Assembly: GCF_044466355.1 (NCBI RefSeq)
Contig: NZ_JBITMQ010000007.1
Location: forward strand, 310,001 to 374,000
Reading direction: 5' to 3'
DNA: 64,000 nt
DNA from: Actinophytocola sp044466355
GTDB lineage: Bacteria > Actinomycetota > Actinomycetes > Mycobacteriales > Pseudonocardiaceae
Within the stretch, counting starts at the first letter, position 1. Every line of letters begins with the position of its first letter. Below are positions 1 through 8,923 of the stretch, in pieces. The notes under the pieces were generated by a model. It was not told where the DNA came from. It saw nothing but the letters and a program-made list of their open reading frames with translations, and did not search any database. Both the position numbers and the translations under genes were made by a program.

Positions 1-2
1 TG

Positions 3-722
3 TACCGCTGGCAGCAACCCAGCTACGACATGCCGGGCCTGGTGCTCGATCACCTCGCAGCCAGGCACGGCGTCGTGCTCGATATCGGCTGTGGGAATGG
101 CAAGTACGTGACGCGACTGCGCGCACAACGCCCGAACCTCACCGTCATCGGCCTGGACATCTCGGCAGGCATCCTCGCGAATGTGGGGGCGCCGGTGATC
201 GTGGCGAACGCTGCCAGCCTGCCGGTCGCCGATCACTCGGCTGTCGCCGTGCTGGCCATGCACATGCTCTACCACGTCGAGGACGTGCATGCTGCTCTCG
301 AGCAAGCAGTGCGCGTGCTCGCGCCCGGTGGCGTGTTCATCGCGTCGACCAATGCCCGTGACGACAAGACCGAACTCGACGACCTGTGGGCAGCCGCGGC
401 GGCCGACGTCCTCGGCGTCGAACGGGGACCACGACGTATCTCGCTGAGCAGTCGCTTCGCTCTCGACGACGCTCCGGACATGCTTCGGCCCTACTTCGCA
501 GACATTCGGGTGCTGGAACTGCCGGGCACAATCACTGTGCGCGAACCAGAGCCCGTGATCGCTCATCTGGCCTCCTACCGTGCGTGGGCCGACGCCGCTG
601 GTGTTCCGTTCGACACCACTCTGGATCGCGCCCGGCGGCTGCTGGACGACATGATCGATCGAGACGGCGCCTTTCGCATCAGTTGCCGAGGCGGCATTCT
701 TCTCTGCCACACAACGAAATAG
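3..722 (+). CDS. Class I SAM-dependent methyltransferase, 5' end outside window
   Basis: Rossmann-fold SAM methyltransferase. Motif I (VLDIGCGNGKY) lies near the N-terminus, an acidic residue ends the next strand (VIGLDIS), and later come AMHMLYHV and VLAPGGVFIAS, which match the motif IV and post-VI regions of UbiE/COQ5-like enzymes. The first ATG is at 30, but the frame is open back to base 3 and reads YRWQQPSYD, which looks like family sequence, so the true start is probably upstream of the window. The substrate cannot be inferred. It converges on the minus-strand phosphodiesterase gene, with about 23 bp between the stops. Confidence 0.75.
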   Translation, partial: YRWQQPSYDMPGLVLDHLAARHGVVLDIGCGNGKYVTRLRAQRPNLTVIGLDISAGILANVGAPVIVANAASLPVADHSAVAVLAMHMLYHVEDVHAALEQAVRVLAPGGVFIASTNARDDKTELDDLWAAAAADVLGVERGPRRISLSSRFALDDAPDMLRPYFADIRVLELPGTITVREPEPVIAHLASYRAWADAAGVPFDTTLDRARRLLDDMIDRDGAFRISCRGGILLCHTTK

Positions 723-745
723 CGGCCATATAGCGTTCGGTGGGG

Positions 746-1903
746 CTAGTTCGTGTTTGCGGCTACGAGAAGTGGAACGAGTTGCTCCTCGATGGTGAGG
801 GAGCCGTGGTGTCCGGCGTAGCAGCTCGACCTTTGCTCCACAGTGGAGCGGACCACGGCAAGAGTTCCCTGCGCGGCAACGACAACGTCGCCGATGCGCG
901 GGCGGACATCGTCAGCGACCCGTGGGCCGAACCACCCGGCCGCGATGGCCTCGTCGCGGCGCAGCACCAGTGCGCGATCCCCGAGCACCTCGCGCCAGGC
1001 GTGCCACACGTCCTCGGTCGCGCCTGGCGTGGTGTAGATGTGTCGGGCACGGGCTTCCCCGCCGAGCATCCGAACACCGTCGCGCAGTGCGGGCTCGGTG
1101 TCGAAGTCCACGCGGTCCTCCTCGCCGACGGCGACCATGCCGTGGTCGGCGGTGACCACGAGCATGCCGTCCTTCGGAAGCCCCGCGGCGATCGTGGCGG
1201 CGAGCCGGTCCACATAGGCCAGTTGGTAACGCCACGGCTCGCTGCCCGGTCCATAGTGGTGTCCGAGCAGGTCGAGATCAGCGTGGTAGGCGTAGCAGAA
1301 GCTCCGTTCCTCGCTGCGGAGCGTGTCGAGGACGTGGCTGGTGAGATCGCCGAGCGCGCGGACCCCGCGGAACTGCCCGCCGCGGAGCACGGCACGGGTG
1401 AGGCCGCTTCCGTCATGGTCGCGAGGCGCCACCAGCTGCACGGCAATGCCTGCGTCTGCGGCCTGTTCGAAGACCGTCCGGCGTGGCTGAAGCCGCTCGG
1501 GAACGAGCCGTGCGCGAAGATCCACCGTCCGGTCGTCGCCATGCCGGTGCCACCCCAACGCGTTGATCAGTTCATCGTCCCCGACCGCGAAGGTGTAGCC
1601 GACCAGCCCGTGCTCTCCGGAGGACAATCCGGTGCCCAACGCAGCGATGCTGGCTGCCGTCGTCGCCGGAAAGCCTGCCGTGATCGGTTCACGACCGACC
1701 ACCAACGAGGCCAGAAACGGCGCCTCGGATTCATGCGACCGCAGGAGTTGCCATCCCAAGCCGTCCACGAGGAGCAGACAAACCCTGGACGCGCGGGGAA
1801 GGCCCAACACGTTCGTCATGTCCGGGACATCCAGCCCCGCGAGTAACGACGGAACGACGTCGGCCAGCGTGCCCTCTCGACAGCTGGGCACCAGAAAACT
1901 CAT
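746..1903 (-). CDS. Alkaline phosphatase superfamily phosphodiesterase/nucleotide pyrophosphatase
   Basis: A 385-residue enzyme of the type I phosphodiesterase/nucleotide pyrophosphatase branch. Visible metal and nucleophile motifs in order: LLLVDGLGW (first metal Asp), PATTAAS (Thr nucleophile, about residue 80), DLDLLGHHYGPGS (Asp/His metal ligands), VTADHGMV (Asp-His pair), and a late GHHGSLT. There is no signal peptide, so it is probably cytoplasmic. Such proteins hydrolyse phosphodiester or pyrophosphate bonds; the substrate is unknown. It lies downstream of the interrupted lanthipeptide methyltransferase on the same strand, but I see no link to that pathway. Confidence 0.8.
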   Translation of the reverse strand: MSFLVPSCREGTLADVVPSLLAGLDVPDMTNVLGLPRASRVCLLLVDGLGWQLLRSHESEAPFLASLVVGREPITAGFPATTAASIAALGTGLSSGEHGLVGYTFAVGDDELINALGWHRHGDDRTVDLRARLVPERLQPRRTVFEQAADAGIAVQLVAPRDHDGSGLTRAVLRGGQFRGVRALGDLTSHVLDTLRSEERSFCYAYHADLDLLGHHYGPGSEPWRYQLAYVDRLAATIAAGLPKDGMLVVTADHGMVAVGEEDRVDFDTEPALRDGVRMLGGEARARHIYTTPGATEDVWHAWREVLGDRALVLRRDEAIAAGWFGPRVADDVRPRIGDVVVAAQGTLAVVRSTVEQRSSCYAGHHGSLTIEEQLVPLLVAANTN

Positions 1904-2015
1904 GATCTACAACCTAACGGGAGCCCAATCGGCGACGGACTTAGAGCCAACGGCACGGTATCGACCTTCAGCGCCGCACGGTGGGCTTGATCGGTGCCCG
2001 AGATGGCGGATGAGG

Positions 2016-2672
2016 TCACCTGGCCAGGTCGTCGTAGGTGAGGACGAACCGGCTGTGGGTCTTGTCGATGGCGGGGCCAGCCAGCTCGCTGTCTGGGGTG
2101 TGGGCCGGGTAGACGGTAAGCGTCGGCTTGTGCTGGTCCCGTTCGGGCGCCCAGGACCGGATCTCGTCGCACAGGTACTCGGTCAGCTCGGCGGCGGCCG
2201 GGCCGTGGCCGATCGCGCCCAGCTCCCAGCGCACCTCGTCGCTGGTTTCGAGGCGGCGGGAGGTGAGGTAGACCAGCGTGTCACCGTCGACCAGCGCCAT
2301 GCGCCACCACCCCGGTACCGGGTCGCACACCTCGGGTGGGACGTCGGCGTGGACCTTGAGCCGGCATACGCGCTGGTCGGTCACGGTTAGGCGGAGCCAG
2401 AGTCCGTCGTGGGACTCGTTGCTGGCGAGGGTGGTCCCGGACCAGGCGGTGACGCGCGGCTGGTCGAGCACACCGCGCAGTGCGGCGAGGGCGACGGCTT
2501 GATCGCGGTCCCAGTGGAGCGTGACGAGGCCGTCGGGGGTGATCGGGCCGTCGAGTTCGCCCTCGTGCTCGCCGAGGAGGTGCACGAAGCCGCACAGGTG
2601 GAGTGAGTCGGAGACCAGGCGGCCGTCGGTGTAGGTGAAGGCAACGCTGCGACTCTGGCCGCGCCAGCGCAG
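2016..2672 (-). pseudogene. 3' half of an FxLD-system lanthipeptide methyltransferase, split by the integrative element
   Basis: The reading frame begins at the element's left end (E-L-R-W-R-G-Q-S-R-S-V-A-F) and runs to the stop at 2016. The sequence matches the C-terminal domain of the intact methyltransferase encoded at 29020-31143: SRSVAF against SRSIVF, LVYLTSRR against LAYLTIRP, and GAIGHGPAAAELTEYLCDEI against GVIGHGASGQQLAEQVASEI. It lacks the SAM-binding half, which lies at 27198-27767 in the same orientation. Removing the element plus one 6-nt overlap rejoins the two halves in frame as VVP-LRWRG, the expected family sequence. A GTG at 2585 could start a 189-aa fragment, but that would have no catalytic domain. 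Confidence 0.85.
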
Positions 2673-2696
2673 TTCCCTATTGAATGTGTGTGTTGA
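2673..2696 (+). repeat. Left terminal inverted repeat of the integrative element
   Basis: Begins ttccct and ends gtgttga. Read outward to inward, it matches the reverse complement of 27174-27197 at 18 of 24 positions, with perfect runs of six bases at the outer end and seven at the inner end. It sits exactly where the methyltransferase sequence stops making sense. It is probably the binding site of one of the recombinases. Confidence 0.75.
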
Positions 2697-2719
2697 TCCA
2701 CTTCGGGAGGGACGGTGGC

Positions 2720-4294
2720 GTGGCGGGCTGGCGGGTGTTCTGGGTGCCGCAGGATGCGGTACGAGGCGGGGTACGACGACGGGTACTGGCGGGCTGGGCG
2801 GATCTGGCGGCGCGGGAGGACGAGGCGGGGGTGCGAATGGGAGATCCGATCTTCTTGTCGCCGGACCATTGCGTTGACTCGCTGTTGAGTTTGTACGGGC
2901 AGTCGAAGAGATTCCGCGAGTACACGACGGAGACGCGGAGGAACTACGCCACGGACATCAGCTTGTTTCTCACGTTTCTGTCCGGCCGCAGTCGGGTGTG
3001 GACTGCGGCGACGGAGCGGGATGTGGAGGATTACGAGCACTGGCGCCGGTTCGCGGAGCGGAATCCGGCGCGGGTCGGGGGCTCGAAGTGGGATCGCGAG
3101 CCGGCGGCGTTCGCCAGCTTGTATCGGTGGGCGGCTAACAACCTTCATGTGCGGCGCAGTCCGCTGGCGATGAAGCAGGTGGTGGGTCGTGAGGGTGCGG
3201 TGTTGACGGTGCCGGCGGCCAGGGCGAAGGACGCGCGGCCGAGCAATGTGCACTGGTTGACGCCGCGGACGTGGCGGCGGTGGATCGAAGTTGGGCTGCG
3301 CGGCCACACTCGTGACGGGGTTCCGGAACCGGGTTGGGTGGGGCGGTTGGAGGACCGCAACGTGGCGTTCGTGCGGCTGCTGGTGACCTCGGGGCTGCGG
3401 CGGGCGGAGGGCGGGTCGCTGCTGACGTTCGAGGTGCCGGCGCGGCAGGTGGACGGTGCCCGCTACTACCGCGGCAAGGTCGCTGCCGAGGTGACGCGGT
3501 CGAAGAAGCCGCGCACGTTCTACGTCGCCGCTGACGCGGTCGGGGGGATCGAGGCGTATGTGGAGTCCTCGCGGGCGTGGGTCGTCCGCCAGGCACAGCG
3601 GAAGGGGCGTTACGACCGGTTGCCGGGCAGGCGGGTGGTTACCGAGGTGACCCGGGGCCGTAACCCGGTGGTGCGTTGGCGTGACGCGGACGGCGTGGCT
3701 GGTGAGCGGGGGTTGGATGATCTGACGGTGCGGGAGCGGATGGTCCTGTTCGTGGAGGGGCCGCGGGGGTTGGAGCCGTTGTGGTTGTGGCTCAACGAGC
3801 AAGGGATGCCGTTCCAGGTGCACTCGTGGGAGGGGGTGTTCACCGCCGCGAACCGGCGCTGCGAGCGGGTGCTGACCCCGTCGAACCGGAGGGGCTTCGA
3901 TCCGCATCAGGTGTTCGCTCCGTACGCGACGCCGCACTCGGCGCGGCATTCGTTCGCGCTGTTCATGTTGGTGGTGTTGAACACCTTGATGGATCTGAAG
4001 TACGGGTTGAGTCCGGAGGAGCGGCGGGATTTCCGCCTACTGTATGGGGATCCGTGGTTCATGGTGCAGTGTCTGTTGGGCCACGCGTCGCGGGAGACCA
4101 CTGTGGATCGGTATCTGGCTCCGGTGGCGGACCTGCAGCTGCGGTCGATGCTGGCCGGCGCGACTGAGTCTGCCGGGCCGGTGGCGGCGCCGATGCCCGA
4201 GCTGGACGCGGTGTTCGCGCGCATCGCGCGGGAATCGGAAGGCATCCAGGACCTCGACGATCGCCTGCGGCCCGCGTCCGGCGGGATCGCGTGA
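2720..4294 (+). CDS. Tyrosine recombinase A (first of three)
   Basis: Site-specific tyrosine recombinase of about 524 residues. Catalytic boxes are visible: Arg in TSGLRRAEG (about residue 228), HSARHSF (His-x-x-Arg, about 405), LLGHASRETT (His, about 454) and the Tyr nucleophile in VDRYL (about 464). An N-terminal SAM-like core-binding region precedes them. I choose GTG 2720 because GGGAGGGA lies about 8 bases upstream; an in-frame ATG at 2684 sits inside the terminal repeat. The stop overlaps the GTG start of recombinase B by four bases, so the genes are translationally coupled. It corresponds to TnpA of Tn554 or the first RIT recombinase by order. Confidence 0.85.
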   Translation: MAGWRVFWVPQDAVRGGVRRRVLAGWADLAAREDEAGVRMGDPIFLSPDHCVDSLLSLYGQSKRFREYTTETRRNYATDISLFLTFLSGRSRVWTAATERDVEDYEHWRRFAERNPARVGGSKWDREPAAFASLYRWAANNLHVRRSPLAMKQVVGREGAVLTVPAARAKDARPSNVHWLTPRTWRRWIEVGLRGHTRDGVPEPGWVGRLEDRNVAFVRLLVTSGLRRAEGGSLLTFEVPARQVDGARYYRGKVAAEVTRSKKPRTFYVAADAVGGIEAYVESSRAWVVRQAQRKGRYDRLPGRRVVTEVTRGRNPVVRWRDADGVAGERGLDDLTVRERMVLFVEGPRGLEPLWLWLNEQGMPFQVHSWEGVFTAANRRCERVLTPSNRRGFDPHQVFAPYATPHSARHSFALFMLVVLNTLMDLKYGLSPEERRDFRLLYGDPWFMVQCLLGHASRETTVDRYLAPVADLQLRSMLAGATESAGPVAAPMPELDAVFARIARESEGIQDLDDRLRPASGGIA

Positions 4295-6092
4295 GTCACA
4301 GCGTGAGTCCTCGCGTAAGTCCTCGTGGGCGCAGGGCGTCCTTGCCGTCGGCCGGCCATGCCCGCCCGGAGTATGTCGCGCCGGATGGCCTGGTCGTGCA
4401 CCACTACAACAGCGCTGGCCGGGTCCAGGAGTACGACTTCACTTCGTTGCCGGTCGCCGAGCCGATGCAGCGCTCGCTGGCCGCGCTGTTCGCGGCCCGC
4501 TGCACACCGCACCATTGGACCGTGCACGCCACCTCCACAATGTACTGGCGGCAGCTTCAGACGTTCACGATCTTCCTGTCCCAGCAGGTGCGGCCACCGC
4601 GTGACGTGGACGAGCTGAGCGCCAGCCTGATCGAACGCTGGCGGGAACGTGCGCTGGCGACCGCGGGTGGCTACACCACGTTCACTGCGGTCACGAGCCT
4701 GCTGCGCGGTGACCCCCGGCTGCAGACCGGGCCGGTCGCGGACACGCTGGCGAGGCGCGCCCCGCGACCCCGCAGTGGGATCCAGTCTTACAGCGAGGCC
4801 GAGTTCGACCGGATCAAGCTCGCCGCTCGGCGGATGTTCGTGCGGCGTTGCTGCGGATCGAGCACAACGCCGCCCACCTGCACCGCTGGCAGGCGGGCGC
4901 GTTCCCCGAGGGCAGCCGCGCCTGGGTGCTCGGTGAAGCCTTGGACGTCCTCGCCCGTACTGGCGACCTCATCCGCCACCCCGGCCACCGCGCGCGAGGC
5001 GGGCAGGGCATCGTCTACAAGTACCGGAAGGCGTTCGGGGGCATGGCTGCGGCGGTGACATGGCAGCGGCTGTTTCTGTCCAGCATGGAGGCCACCGCGC
5101 TCGGGATCCTACTGCTGGCCGAGTTCGGCTGGAACCTCTCGGTGATCGACCGGGCCGCGATACCCCGGGCGTTGCCCGACCCGGGCGAGGATGGCCGACC
5201 GACGTACCGCATTCCAATCGAGAAACCGCGCCGCGGCGCGGGCCGCTTCTACGAGACCCGCAACGTCACCGATGACGGTGCCGCCTCCCCGGGCAGGCTG
5301 ATCACACGGGCCCTGGCGGCTACCCGGTTTGCTCGCGCTATCGTCGCGGACCGCGCCCCGGACATCGACCTGCTGGTCGTCTGGCGCACGCACGTCGCCG
5401 GCCGGGAACGCGCCGACGGTGACCGGCAGCCACCGGTCGGTCCGTTCCACTTCGGGGTTCATCGCGACGCCGGTGCACGGTGGGCACGCGCGGTGGGGTT
5501 GCGCGGGTCGCCGTTTCAGCGGGGACGGCAGACGGTGAACGCGCTCGACCGCCGCGAGCCGGGCCAGAACAGCCAGGACACGCACGACCGGCACTACGTG
5601 CTGGTCGACAAGCGAGTCCAGGCCGAGGCTGTCGCGATCATCGCGGCCGGTGCGGAAGGGGCGACCGAGCATGCGCGTCGAGCGGTGCTGGTGGCTGAGC
5701 TCCGGGACGCGCCTGACCCCGGCGACGTGGAGACCGCGACCGCGGACTGCGCCGACATCGAGCACAGCCCCTACCCGGCACCGGGCGGTGGATCTGGTGG
5801 TCGTTCTGGCGGTCGTTGCGGGGCGTCGTTCCTGATGTGCCTGGGCTGCGTGAACGCCCGGATCCATCCCGGCCACCATCCTCGGCTCGCCCACTTGCAT
5901 CACGCGGTGGGCAACCTGCGTTCCGTGCTGGCCCCGACGGTGTGGGAGGCGGACTGGGGCGAGACCCACGCCCGCCTGGACAACCTGAAGATCAGGCTCG
6001 GCGCCACCGTGTGGACCCGAGCGAAAGACCAGGTCACCGACACTGACCGGGAACTGATCGACCTCATGCTGACCGGAGACCTCGACACGTGA
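4291..6092 (+). pseudogene. Recombinase B (second of three), frameshifted
   Basis: Second member of the recombinase trio, about 600 codons. The frame is broken near 4838: upstream it reads RRMFVRRCCG, while the frame -1 to it reads RAALLRIEHNAAHLHRW and continues to 6092. Restoring one C in ttcgtgcgg gives the sensible RMFRAALLRIEHN, so a single-base deletion (or a sequencing error) is the likely cause. The C-terminal part has Gln-Arg-Gly-Arg-Gln-Thr, HDRHYVLVDK as the likely His/Tyr region, and a Cys cluster (CGASFLMCLGCVNA) typical of this integrase group. The usual box I Arg is not obvious (AEFGWNLSVI). It overlaps both neighbours by four bases. Confidence 0.75.
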
Positions 6093-8281
6093 CCGCCGCC
6101 GCCCCGGATGTCGATGCTGACCGTTATCTCCTGCCGCTGCCCGAACCCGGCACTCCAGTAGTCCTGCCGCGGTTCGTCGTGGCGATGCACACTCACCTCA
6201 ACGCCCGCTACGCCGACTCCGCGTGGCCGCTCGGCCCGCTGACGGCCAACCCCAGCACTAGCAAGAAGGTGATCCACTGGCGCAACTGCCCGGCGGCGTT
6301 CACCGACGAACTGCGACTGGCAGCCTGGACAATGATCAACGGCCAGCTGCGGCCCACGTTCCTGCAGACTCGCGGAAACCGGCTGCGCTCCCGCCTCAGC
6401 GCCGCACAGATACACGAGACGATCTCGGCCTGGATACGACCGACGATCTGGCTGAAGACTTGCGGCATCCGGCGTCTCGCCGACTGCACCACCAGCGTCT
6501 TGGACGACTACGGGCAACACCTCCTGAGCGGCCACACCAACCGCAATCACACGCACAAGATGTTGGGCGCGGTGACCCGGCTGTGGGCGTTCGACCAGCT
6601 GAGCGCCCGGCCAGCTGGGATCGGGCGGCCTCCGTGGGACGAACGCGGAGCCGATGACTACCTTCCCGCCGCTACGACCACCGGTGGGGAGAACGAGACC
6701 GAGCCGCTGGCCGAACAGACCATGGGCCCGCTCCTTGTGTGGGCGATGCGCATGATCGACGACCTGGCCGAGGACATCCTCGCCGCCTGGGCCGAGACAC
6801 GGCGGTTGACCGAGGCCGCCCGCACCACCACCGGGACACCGCACGGGAAGGCCGCGGTGGAGGCGTTCCTCGCGCCACTACTGGCCACCGGAGCCCCGTT
6901 GCCCGCCAGCCGGATCCGGGACGAGGTCTGTCTCGCCACGACCTACCTCAGCGGCATCACCGGAGCCTCACGTTCCCAGATCGACAAGCTGAACCAGCGC
7001 CACGGTCTCGCCGCCGTCGCCGCGCAGCGGCCAGGGCCGTGCCCGCTGAACATCCCAGTCACCGGCCGGATCGCCGACGGGCCGTGGCGGCAGGCGTTGG
7101 ACTTCGCCGAGGCCCCCGTGCTGATGCGGCACCTGGGCACCGCGGCCTTCATCGTCTGTGCCTACTTGACCGGGATGCGCACCGGTGAGGTTCTGGGTAT
7201 GCGGACCGGTTGCTGCCCCAACCCGGAACCCACCACCGACGAGAACACCAACGAGAACACTGGCAGGAACAACGCCGCCCGGAACGCCAACGGGAACATG
7301 GGACGGCACCTGATCCGCACCCACGAGTACAAGAACGCCGTCGACGCGGACGGCAACCACCAATCCGCCGGTGTCGAACGCGACGTGCCCTGGGTCGCGA
7401 TCACACCCGTGGTCAACGCGATCCGCGTCCTGGAACGTATGGTCCCCGACGGGAGCCTGCTGTTCGACCGCCGCGTTCACGATGTGCGCTACCACCGGCC
7501 CGGCACGGGGTCGCTGAAACCGGTGGCCATCCGGCACCGGATCGAGGACTTCGTCGCCTGGGCGAACGCGGAAGCCGTCACGCACAACCTGCCGGGCGAG
7601 GCGATTCCCGCCGACCCGCACGGCCGGATCGGCACCGCCCGATTCCGCCGGTCGCTGGCCTGGCACATCGCTCGCCGCCCCAACGGCCTAGTGGCTCTGG
7701 CCATCCAGTACGGGCACCTGCGCACCGCCGTCTCCGGTGGCTACGCCTCGCGCGGGCGCGGCGGCATCCATGAACTGCTGGACATGGAGACCGTCCGCGC
7801 GGTCGCCGACACCGTCGCCGACCTACACGACGACCTGGACAACGGCGGCGGTGTCTCCGGTCCCGCGGCCCGACGCGCCATCACGGCCGCCGCGACCGCC
7901 CCACGCTTCGCCGGCACCGCGATCACCACCCGCACCGCCCAGCGTCTACTGGCGAACGAGGACGCCATGATCTACGACAACCCGCACGCCTTCCTGCTCT
8001 GCCACTACAAACGCGAACAGGCACTCTGCCACCGCGACGGGATCAAAGACACGGTCAAAGACACTCCCAGCCTGGACCACTGTGTCCCCGGGTGCGGCAA
8101 CATCGTCCGCACTGACCAGCACGCCGCCCAGCTCCGTGACCGCGCTGACCTCCTCGACACACGCGCACGCCACGCGCCCCATCCGGTTGCCGAGCGTCTG
8201 CGCACCAACGCCAACCGGCTTCGGGGCTACGCCGACACCCACGACCGGACCCGAACCACGCTAGAGGGCACTACCGGATGA
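6089..8281 (+). CDS. Large tyrosine recombinase C (third of three)
   Basis: A 730-residue recombinase. Box I Arg is in AYLTGMRTGEVLG (about residue 365), RFRRSLAWHIARRP supplies the second conserved box (about 520), and YGHLRT plus GGYAS (about 542-551) fit the His and Tyr positions. A C-terminal cysteine cluster (LLCHYKREQALC, then DHCVPGCGN) looks like a zinc site found in Tn554 TnpB-like and related integrases. GTG start 6089 overlaps recombinase B's stop; its own stop overlaps the next ATG (ATGA). A low-complexity Asn/Glu-rich insertion lies near residue 390. It probably works with A, B and the DUF6262 protein on the element ends. Confidence 0.8.
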   Translation: MTAAAPDVDADRYLLPLPEPGTPVVLPRFVVAMHTHLNARYADSAWPLGPLTANPSTSKKVIHWRNCPAAFTDELRLAAWTMINGQLRPTFLQTRGNRLRSRLSAAQIHETISAWIRPTIWLKTCGIRRLADCTTSVLDDYGQHLLSGHTNRNHTHKMLGAVTRLWAFDQLSARPAGIGRPPWDERGADDYLPAATTTGGENETEPLAEQTMGPLLVWAMRMIDDLAEDILAAWAETRRLTEAARTTTGTPHGKAAVEAFLAPLLATGAPLPASRIRDEVCLATTYLSGITGASRSQIDKLNQRHGLAAVAAQRPGPCPLNIPVTGRIADGPWRQALDFAEAPVLMRHLGTAAFIVCAYLTGMRTGEVLGMRTGCCPNPEPTTDENTNENTGRNNAARNANGNMGRHLIRTHEYKNAVDADGNHQSAGVERDVPWVAITPVVNAIRVLERMVPDGSLLFDRRVHDVRYHRPGTGSLKPVAIRHRIEDFVAWANAEAVTHNLPGEAIPADPHGRIGTARFRRSLAWHIARRPNGLVALAIQYGHLRTAVSGGYASRGRGGIHELLDMETVRAVADTVADLHDDLDNGGGVSGPAARRAITAAATAPRFAGTAITTRTAQRLLANEDAMIYDNPHAFLLCHYKREQALCHRDGIKDTVKDTPSLDHCVPGCGNIVRTDQHAAQLRDRADLLDTRARHAPHPVAERLRTNANRLRGYADTHDRTRTTLEGTTG

Positions 8282-8715
8282 GTCCTGCACCCAACGAACG
8301 CGACCAGGAACGCGACCGTATCCGTGCCGCGATTGACCGCATTCTGGCCGGCACGGCTGAGAACTCCAACGGCGCCCTGACGATCGTCGCACTCGCCCAC
8401 GAGGCCGGCGTCCCCCGCAACGCGCTCACCCAACGGCACACCGACCTCAAGGCCGAGTTCTACACGCGCGTCCGCGAACGCCACGGCACGTTTGAGGTGG
8501 AAGACCGGCTGCGCAAGACCATCACTCGGCTCAAGAACACGATCGCCAACAAGAACACCGAGCTCGAGCAACTCCGCGCGGACGTGCCGGCACTGGTCCG
8601 CGCGATCAACGTGCTCACGCTGGAAAACCAGCAACTCCGCGAGGCTCGCGAGCAGCACCTCCCGACCGTCGTACCGATCCGGTTCCGACCGCACTCACCT
8701 CACGCGGACAGATGA
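8278..8715 (+). CDS. DUF6262/TnpC-like accessory protein of the recombinase operon
   Basis: A 145-residue protein with an N-terminal helix-turn-helix-like segment (LTIVALAHEAGVPRNALTQR) followed by a predicted coiled coil (residues about 75-125, Leu/Ile/Glu/Lys/Arg heptads such as LKNTIANKNTELEQLRADV). Size, position and coiled coil match the TnpC-like DUF6262 proteins that follow tandem tyrosine recombinases in Tn554-family transposons, where TnpC influences efficiency and orientation of integration. The ATG overlaps the stop of recombinase C, completing a four-gene coupled operon. Confidence 0.75.
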   Translation: MSPAPNERDQERDRIRAAIDRILAGTAENSNGALTIVALAHEAGVPRNALTQRHTDLKAEFYTRVRERHGTFEVEDRLRKTITRLKNTIANKNTELEQLRADVPALVRAINVLTLENQQLREAREQHLPTVVPIRFRPHSPHADR

Positions 8716-8809
8716 TTCCATCAGCGCCGCACGGACGTCGGCCAGTTGCTCACGCCCCTGCCGCGCACCATGAAGCCATGTTGGCGCTAGCTGATCTTCC
8801 TCACTGTTA

Positions 8810-8829
8810 CTAGATCAACTTCCCCAGGT
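8810..8829 (+). repeat. Left terminal inverted repeat of IS21-family element
   Basis: ctagatcaacttccccaggt, a perfect 20-bp inverted match to 11478-11497. Confidence 0.9.
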
Positions 8830-8923
8830 TGGTGTCCTGTCCAGCGTGTCGTTTGCGCTGGTTAGTGATCTTCCGGGCGAGGGTTCGCGGTGTTGATCAC
8901 CGTGGACCGTCGCAGGAGGACGG

